Source: Phoronis ovalis
Lineage: Eukaryota > Phoronida > Phoronidae
Assembly: GCA_028565635.1 (NCBI GenBank)
Contig: JAOXYB010105603.1
Coordinates: forward strand, 1 to 16,647
DNA length: 16,647 nucleotides
Direction of reading: 5' to 3'
Shown: positions 16,451-16,647 of the stretch, piece after piece
Layout of the letters: the number at the start of each line of letters is the position of its first letter
Position numbering within the stretch: position 1 is the stretch's first letter
Translations under genes and position numbers: made by a program
The notes under the pieces: generated by a model
What the model was told of the DNA's origin: nothing
Database searches by the model: none
The model's input: the letters and a program-made list of their open reading frames with translations, nothing else

Positions 16451-16647
16451 ATACATGTATACTTAAATATTACAAAGAATAAATGCAGATATTTAACAAA
16501 TACATGTATACTTAAATATTGCAAAGAATAAATGCAGATATTTAACAAATACATGTATACTTAAATATTACAAAGAATAAATGCAGATATTTAACAAATA
16601 CATGTATACTTAAATATTACAAAGAATAAATGCAGATATTTAACAAA
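16451..16647. repeat. 49-bp minisatellite, four copies, running off the right edge
   Basis: A unit beginning ACATGTATACTTAAATATTA starts at 16453, 16502, 16551 and 16600, an exact 49-base period. The copies are identical by eye except for one A-to-G change at 16521 and a small difference at the start of the first unit. It lies in an NF1 intron and continues beyond the window. The near identity points to recent expansion or homogenisation. Confidence 0.95.

Noticed and set aside
1-16647. CRISPR arrays, bacterial operons, tRNA or rRNA genes
   Set aside because: None recognised on either strand; the only regular repeat is the 49-bp minisatellite, which has no spacers.

Overview
This is animal (metazoan) nuclear DNA: AT-rich, with small coding exons bounded by GT-AG introns, and with several short non-autonomous DNA transposons. 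There is no bacterial gene organisation. The encoded proteins (neurofibromin and an LHFPL tetraspan protein) are animal families. The neurofibromin sequence stays close to the vertebrate form exon after exon, which fits a slowly evolving invertebrate such as a mollusc, annelid, brachiopod, cnidarian or invertebrate deuterostome. I cannot fix the phylum from this window.

Layout. On the + strand, 1379-1611 is the last coding exon of an LHFPL-family tetraspan membrane protein; the rest of that gene lies to the left. A 444-bp hAT-like MITE (607-1050) with perfect 8-bp target duplications sits upstream of it, presumably in its last intron. From 1612 to 5592 is about 4 kb between two convergent genes, with no gene I can support. 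It holds a 160-bp tandem duplication (4563-4876) and candidate poly(A) signals.

From 16286 down to 5593 on the - strand are the last 14 coding exons of neurofibromin (NF1). They give 728 residues plus a stop, covering the C-terminal HEAT-like region and the Ser-rich basic tail, downstream of the RasGAP and Sec14-PH domains. I placed every exon by hand from splice sites, reading phase and recalled similarity to human neurofibromin. All phases join without a break or internal stop. The 5' part of the gene lies beyond the right edge.

The three longest NF1 introns visible (3032, 1346 and 822 bp) are the ones that carry recognisable inverted-repeat elements. These are a three-copy family of about 205-230 bp (7961-8192, 15191-15397, 15406-15608; the last two nearly adjacent), a 466-bp element (8414-8879) and a roughly 680-bp element (10858-11538). 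A 49-bp minisatellite runs off the right edge (16451-16647).

The two genes are not known to act together: neurofibromin is a cytoplasmic Ras GTPase-activating protein, and LHFPL proteins are four-pass membrane proteins. I found no convincing new functional system. The novel-looking material is the small transposon families.
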